DNA from: Phormidesmis priestleyi
GTDB lineage: Bacteria; Cyanobacteriota; Cyanobacteriia; Phormidesmidales; Phormidesmidaceae
Direction of reading: 5' to 3'
Length of the DNA stretch: 7,763 nt
Assembly (NCBI GenBank): GCA_003242115.1
Contig: QBMP01000126.1
Location: 3,285 to 11,047, forward strand
The notes under the pieces are model-generated. The model worked only from the letters and a program-made list of their open reading frames with translations, was not told where the DNA came from and did no database searches. This document shows, in pieces, positions 5,364 through 7,763 of this stretch; the stretch's first letter is position 1, and every line of letters begins with the position of its first letter. The position numbers and the translations under genes were made by a program.

Positions 5364-6832
5364 CAAGATGGCTCACCTGACCACTGGCTAAGGCGGAAAA
5401 TCACAAATTCTGCTGGTTTGACAACAGCTACGCCAATTTCGATCACCACTTGCCCTTGTTCTCTCACTTCTAGCGGATTGTTCTCCTCGTCACACTTAAC
5501 ATAAAAGGCCTGCGCGGGCGTATTGCCAAATAAAGCGCCACTTCGCCAAACCTGGGTCAAAAAAGCCGAAACGTTCCGCCGAATAGCTGCCCATAGTTCG
5601 GGTGAATTGGGCTCAAACACTGTCCACTGCGTTCCTTCGTCTAGCGACTCGCGAATAAAGTTGAACAGGCGACGCACGTTAATATATTTGAACTCGTTGT
5701 TGGCATCGCCGCCGAGAGTTCTGGCACCCCATACGCGAATGTTGCCGTTAAGGTCGCGAATACAGTTGATGCCACTGGGGTTGAGGCCATCTTGCACGCG
5801 CTTGCTCACCGCATACTTAAGGCCAACGGCACCAATCAGGGTCTCGTTAGCGGGTGCTTTGTGAACTCCTCTTTGAGTATCAATTCGGGCGTATAGACCG
5901 GCTACATGGCCGCTAGGGGGTACATGCTTGAGTCCATTGCCGTCAGGATGTTGAGCTTGAGTGGCCGGGTCAAAGACTTGAATCCAAGGAAAGTAAACGG
6001 CGGCGTATTGTGAGTTGAAGGGCTTTAAGTCATCTAAGAGAGTTGGGCTGCTGAGGTTAGCATCGCTAGGTGAGTCGAAAATGGCGGTGCGATCGCCCAT
6101 TCTCTCGCAGTGGCCATTAATAGAATTCAACGCCGTTTCAGTTGTTATTCCGGGCGCAACGACAATCGCAATTTCATCAATCGCTTCAAACTTCTCGAGC
6201 GCACTGTCAATCTCAGCTTCGCTGGCAATGCCCAATACATAGCAGCGTGTGCCACCGTTCCGAAAGAATCCAAACACGCCGTGGGCTAGCAAGTTTTGCC
6301 CAGCGTCAGTCGAAAAATCGCCAAAGAACTTCTTGAATTCGGCAAAGTTAGTGCAAAGTTTTACCTGCCCTGAGACAGCAGGATCGGGTTTAATAAGAGG
6401 CGGGGCTGCCGCTGGCGTCGTAATTTCAATCTTAAATGTTCCGTTTAGGGGGGCAGCCGTGCTCAGAGCTGTTGCCAGAGTTAAGACAACTTTTCCAGCC
6501 TCGAGCGTCAGGCTTTCAACGGCTCGCTTAGTGGTAGCAATCCCCACCTTAAACTCATACGAATCAGCAGCCTCAACTAGGTAAAATGTCTCATTTGGCT
6601 GTAGTGAGGGAGTTGGCAGTACAAAAGTATTATTGCCTGACTCTCCTTCCAAGCCAACAACAGTGACGGTTTCAATTCGTTTGCTCGCTAGTGCCGGAGG
6701 AACACTGGCTTTGCTAGATGCGCCCATAATCCCAATAAAGCCTGCTGTACTGGTACCCACCCCGGCAATCGGCGCAGACCCAGACGGCACTTCTTCAACA
6801 TAAACTCCAGGAGATAAATAAGTCGCTGGCAT
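5363..6832 (-). CDS. Contractile sheath protein, long form with inserted domain
   Basis: The protein has 489 residues. It opens with MPATYLSPGVYVEEVPSG, the standard sheath N-terminus, and GTSTAGFIGIMG. The core resumes at ~160 (CTNFAEFKKFFGDF) with GFFRNGGTRCYVLGI, the HVPPSGHVAGLYARIDTQ and GVHKAPANETL segments, IRVWGARTL, YINVRRLFNFI and the C-terminal AFYVKCDEENNPLEVREQGQ plus EFVIFRLSQW. These align along the whole length with the shorter sheath at 4156-5349. Residues ~41-155, absent from the shorter sheath, are rich in Thr, Val, Ala and Leu with alternating strand-like patterns (VTVVGLEG, FYLVEAADSYEFKVG, ESLTLEAGKVVLTLA, GTFKIEITTP), consistent with a beta-sandwich insertion exposed on the sheath surface. 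It probably forms the bulk of the contractile sheath. ATG 6832 has AAGGAG 8 nt upstream, overlapping the stop of the terminator gene. Confidence 0.95.
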   Translation of the reverse strand: MPATYLSPGVYVEEVPSGSAPIAGVGTSTAGFIGIMGASSKASVPPALASKRIETVTVVGLEGESGNNTFVLPTPSLQPNETFYLVEAADSYEFKVGIATTKRAVESLTLEAGKVVLTLATALSTAAPLNGTFKIEITTPAAAPPLIKPDPAVSGQVKLCTNFAEFKKFFGDFSTDAGQNLLAHGVFGFFRNGGTRCYVLGIASEAEIDSALEKFEAIDEIAIVVAPGITTETALNSINGHCERMGDRTAIFDSPSDANLSSPTLLDDLKPFNSQYAAVYFPWIQVFDPATQAQHPDGNGLKHVPPSGHVAGLYARIDTQRGVHKAPANETLIGAVGLKYAVSKRVQDGLNPSGINCIRDLNGNIRVWGARTLGGDANNEFKYINVRRLFNFIRESLDEGTQWTVFEPNSPELWAAIRRNVSAFLTQVWRSGALFGNTPAQAFYVKCDEENNPLEVREQGQVVIEIGVAVVKPAEFVIFRLSQWSGEPS

Positions 6833-6844
6833 AGGGTTAACTCC

Positions 6845-7465
6845 TTACAAGATTTGTGGTTTGGCTATTTTTCGTTCAAGCTCTTTAGGGGGCGTCCCTA
6901 TACCAAGGCTAATCTCACGTTCTGTGATTACGGGAATCTTTTCAATTTCATCGTGGACGGCGATCGCCAGGGTAATGGTGTAGTTTAGAGTGGCTTTAGG
7001 CTTACCCCCAATTGCCTGCCAAAACTCTCCTAAGCTTTGTAATTGGCTAGGTCGCAGAGCCTTAGCTCTGACGGGTGGCTGCTGACCGACTAGGCTCCCC
7101 TGTAATATGTTGGCAGGCAGCTTCCGGTAACGTAGCAGCACCGCCATGACCGCACCCAAAAGCTGGTGTTCTTGTTCAGGATCAGACGGCTTAGTCGGCC
7201 AAGCTGTAACAATATAAGAGCAATCGACGCGAGCGGGCGGACGTCGCTTTAAAGCGGGGCCATCGTCTGGCCGCTCAAAGATATTTACGTTGCTGCGCAG
7301 CTCAAGATTCTCCCGGATATCGTACAAAAAGAAATTAATTGCGGGCGTCTTTGAAATGGACTCTCTATCGGGCGTATCAAAGCTAAAACTAATTTGCCTA
7401 GCCAAGTCAGAGGGCAAGTTTTGCTTCAGCAATTCTTCAAGCGTTTTGTCTAAGTCTTGAAGCAT
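6845..7465 (-). CDS. Tail terminator / cap protein, DUF4255 (Pvc16-like)
   Basis: The 206-residue protein has the DUF4255 (Pvc16 N-terminal) signature: MLQDLDKTLEELLKQNLP at the N-terminus, PAINFFLYDIRENLELRSN (41-59), RVDCSYIVTAWP (79-90), EHQLLGAVMAVLLRYRKLP (99-117) and SLGEFWQAIGGKPKATLNYT (144-163). In Pvc/Afp particles the Pvc16 homologue caps the distal end of tube and sheath and sets the end of polymerisation. It is the first gene of the operon here, 12 bp before the long sheath gene, whereas in the Photorhabdus-type order it comes last. The frame is open to GTG 7477; I chose ATG 7465 because family members usually begin just before the D(L/V)DxxLxxLL helix. Neither start has a clear Shine-Dalgarno site, which is odd for the lead gene. 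Confidence 0.9.
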   Translation of the reverse strand: MLQDLDKTLEELLKQNLPSDLARQISFSFDTPDRESISKTPAINFFLYDIRENLELRSNVNIFERPDDGPALKRRPPARVDCSYIVTAWPTKPSDPEQEHQLLGAVMAVLLRYRKLPANILQGSLVGQQPPVRAKALRPSQLQSLGEFWQAIGGKPKATLNYTITLAIAVHDEIEKIPVITEREISLGIGTPPKELERKIAKPQIL

Positions 7466-7477
7466 CAAGATATGCAC

Positions 7478-7763
7478 TCTGAAAATACAGAATGCGAAAG
7501 GTTATCTATATATAAGTAGAGCTATATAAGTAGAGCTGTTCTTCTGGATACCGTGCCGCTTGAGTACCGTGACATTGTTAATTTGCTTAAGGTACCAGGT
7601 TAAGTGACACAACAAACGAAGTATGAAATAGCTGTTACAAACCTTTTTATTTCGAGTCTAGAAAGTCAGTCGTCTTCCACAAGCAATTCAGAATTTTTGC
7701 AACAGTATTTAAGGAAAAGCCTGGTGATAAATTTGACTGAGAAGAGAGACTGTACTGATTTTT
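7478..7763. other. Non-coding region upstream of the operon, likely leader and promoter
   Basis: The 286 bp before the first gene are more AT-rich than the genes. On the minus strand TATATA-type -10 candidates occur at 7528-7523 and 7514-7509, but neither has a good -35 at 16-18 bp. Other small elements are TACCGTG twice (7549-7555, 7565-7571), GTGACA twice (7569-7574, 7604-7609) and a CTTAA/TTAAG dyad with 9-bp centre (7586-7604). These could be operator half-sites. The start of transcription cannot be fixed from sequence, and no neighbouring gene is visible before the window end. Confidence 0.35.
7509..7537. repeat. Perfect 14-bp tandem duplication in the operon leader
   Basis: ATATAAGTAGAGCT occurs twice head to tail (7510-7523 and 7524-7537), with the preceding T also shared. 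Read toward the genes this gives AGCTCTACTTATAT twice, ending about 45 bp before the first start codon. Each copy contains a TATATA-like -10 candidate, so the duplication could create two overlapping promoters or two regulator sites. Confidence 0.8.

Noticed and set aside
5271..6584. Plus-strand reading frames opposite the two sheath genes (5271-5504, 5523-5864, 6015-6242, 6142-6336, 6249-6584).
   Set aside because: All are antisense to clear sheath coding sequence with full-length homology features; none has a convincing ribosome site or recognisable product.
4156..6832. The two adjacent sheath genes as a broken or duplicated single gene.
   Set aside because: Both are complete, each with its own ribosome site and both conserved ends, and they are strongly diverged; two sheath paralogues are normal in eCIS.
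7604..7763. A plus-strand frame from GTG 7604 stays open for 53 codons to the window end and could be a divergent gene.
   Set aside because: GC content is about equally low at first and third codon positions, unlike coding DNA here, the peptide is not recognisable, and an open frame of this length is not rare in AT-rich sequence. The other strand is also open for 38 codons from the edge to TAA 7647. Sequence past 7763 would settle it.
1..7763. A CRISPR array, tRNA, rRNA, insertion sequence or attachment site.
   Set aside because: No regularly spaced direct repeats, cloverleaf-like segments, transposase frames or terminal inverted repeats were seen on either strand.

Overview
The window is part of a contractile injection system (eCIS / phage-tail-like particle) operon, almost certainly from a cyanobacterium. 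The taxon call rests on seven copies of the cyanobacterial HIP1 octamer GCGATCGC (about one per 1.1 kb), a middling GC content, and a gene set that matches contractile injection systems known from cyanobacteria, such as the thylakoid-anchored systems of filamentous species. No ribosomal or other taxonomic marker is present, so genus cannot be given.

All confident genes lie on the minus strand, so transcription runs from base ~7480 down to base 1. In order they are: a DUF4255/Pvc16-type tail terminator (6845-7465); a 489-residue sheath with an extra inserted domain (5363-6832); a shorter 397-residue sheath (4156-5349); a 129-bp intergenic spacer with small repeats; the main tail-tube protein (3574-4026); a tail-assembly-chaperone-like protein with a CPHC motif (3201-3569); a 52-residue protein with no ATG/GTG/TTG start (3046-3204); a second, baseplate-type tube protein (2441-2998); a 376-residue Ser/Pro/Gln-rich, probably disordered protein (1292-2422); a LysM baseplate protein (570-1295); and the first 189 residues of a gpD/VgrG-type spike hub (1-567, cut by the window). 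Stop and start codons mostly overlap or lie within a few bases of one another, which indicates one polycistronic unit. The baseplate genes expected next (gp25-like, PAAR, wedge proteins, AAA+ ATPase, tape measure) and any cargo would lie beyond base 1.

In assembly terms, the spike hub, LysM protein and second tube protein nucleate the baseplate. The main tube polymerises on it, the sheaths polymerise around the tube, and the Pvc16-like protein caps the end. The chaperone-like protein and its 52-residue partner probably assist assembly.

The most unusual feature is the junction between the chaperone-like gene and the 52-residue gene. The second reading frame is open but has no normal start codon and sits in the -1 frame. 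A GGGGG run lies just before the upstream stop, and a perfect 10-bp inverted repeat follows at once. This resembles the recoding architecture of phage tail-assembly-chaperone genes (lambda G/GT), though an ATA start or a homopolymer sequencing error would also fit. Bases 7478-7763 hold no gene I can support. They contain an AT-rich leader with a perfect 14-bp tandem duplication just upstream of the first gene.
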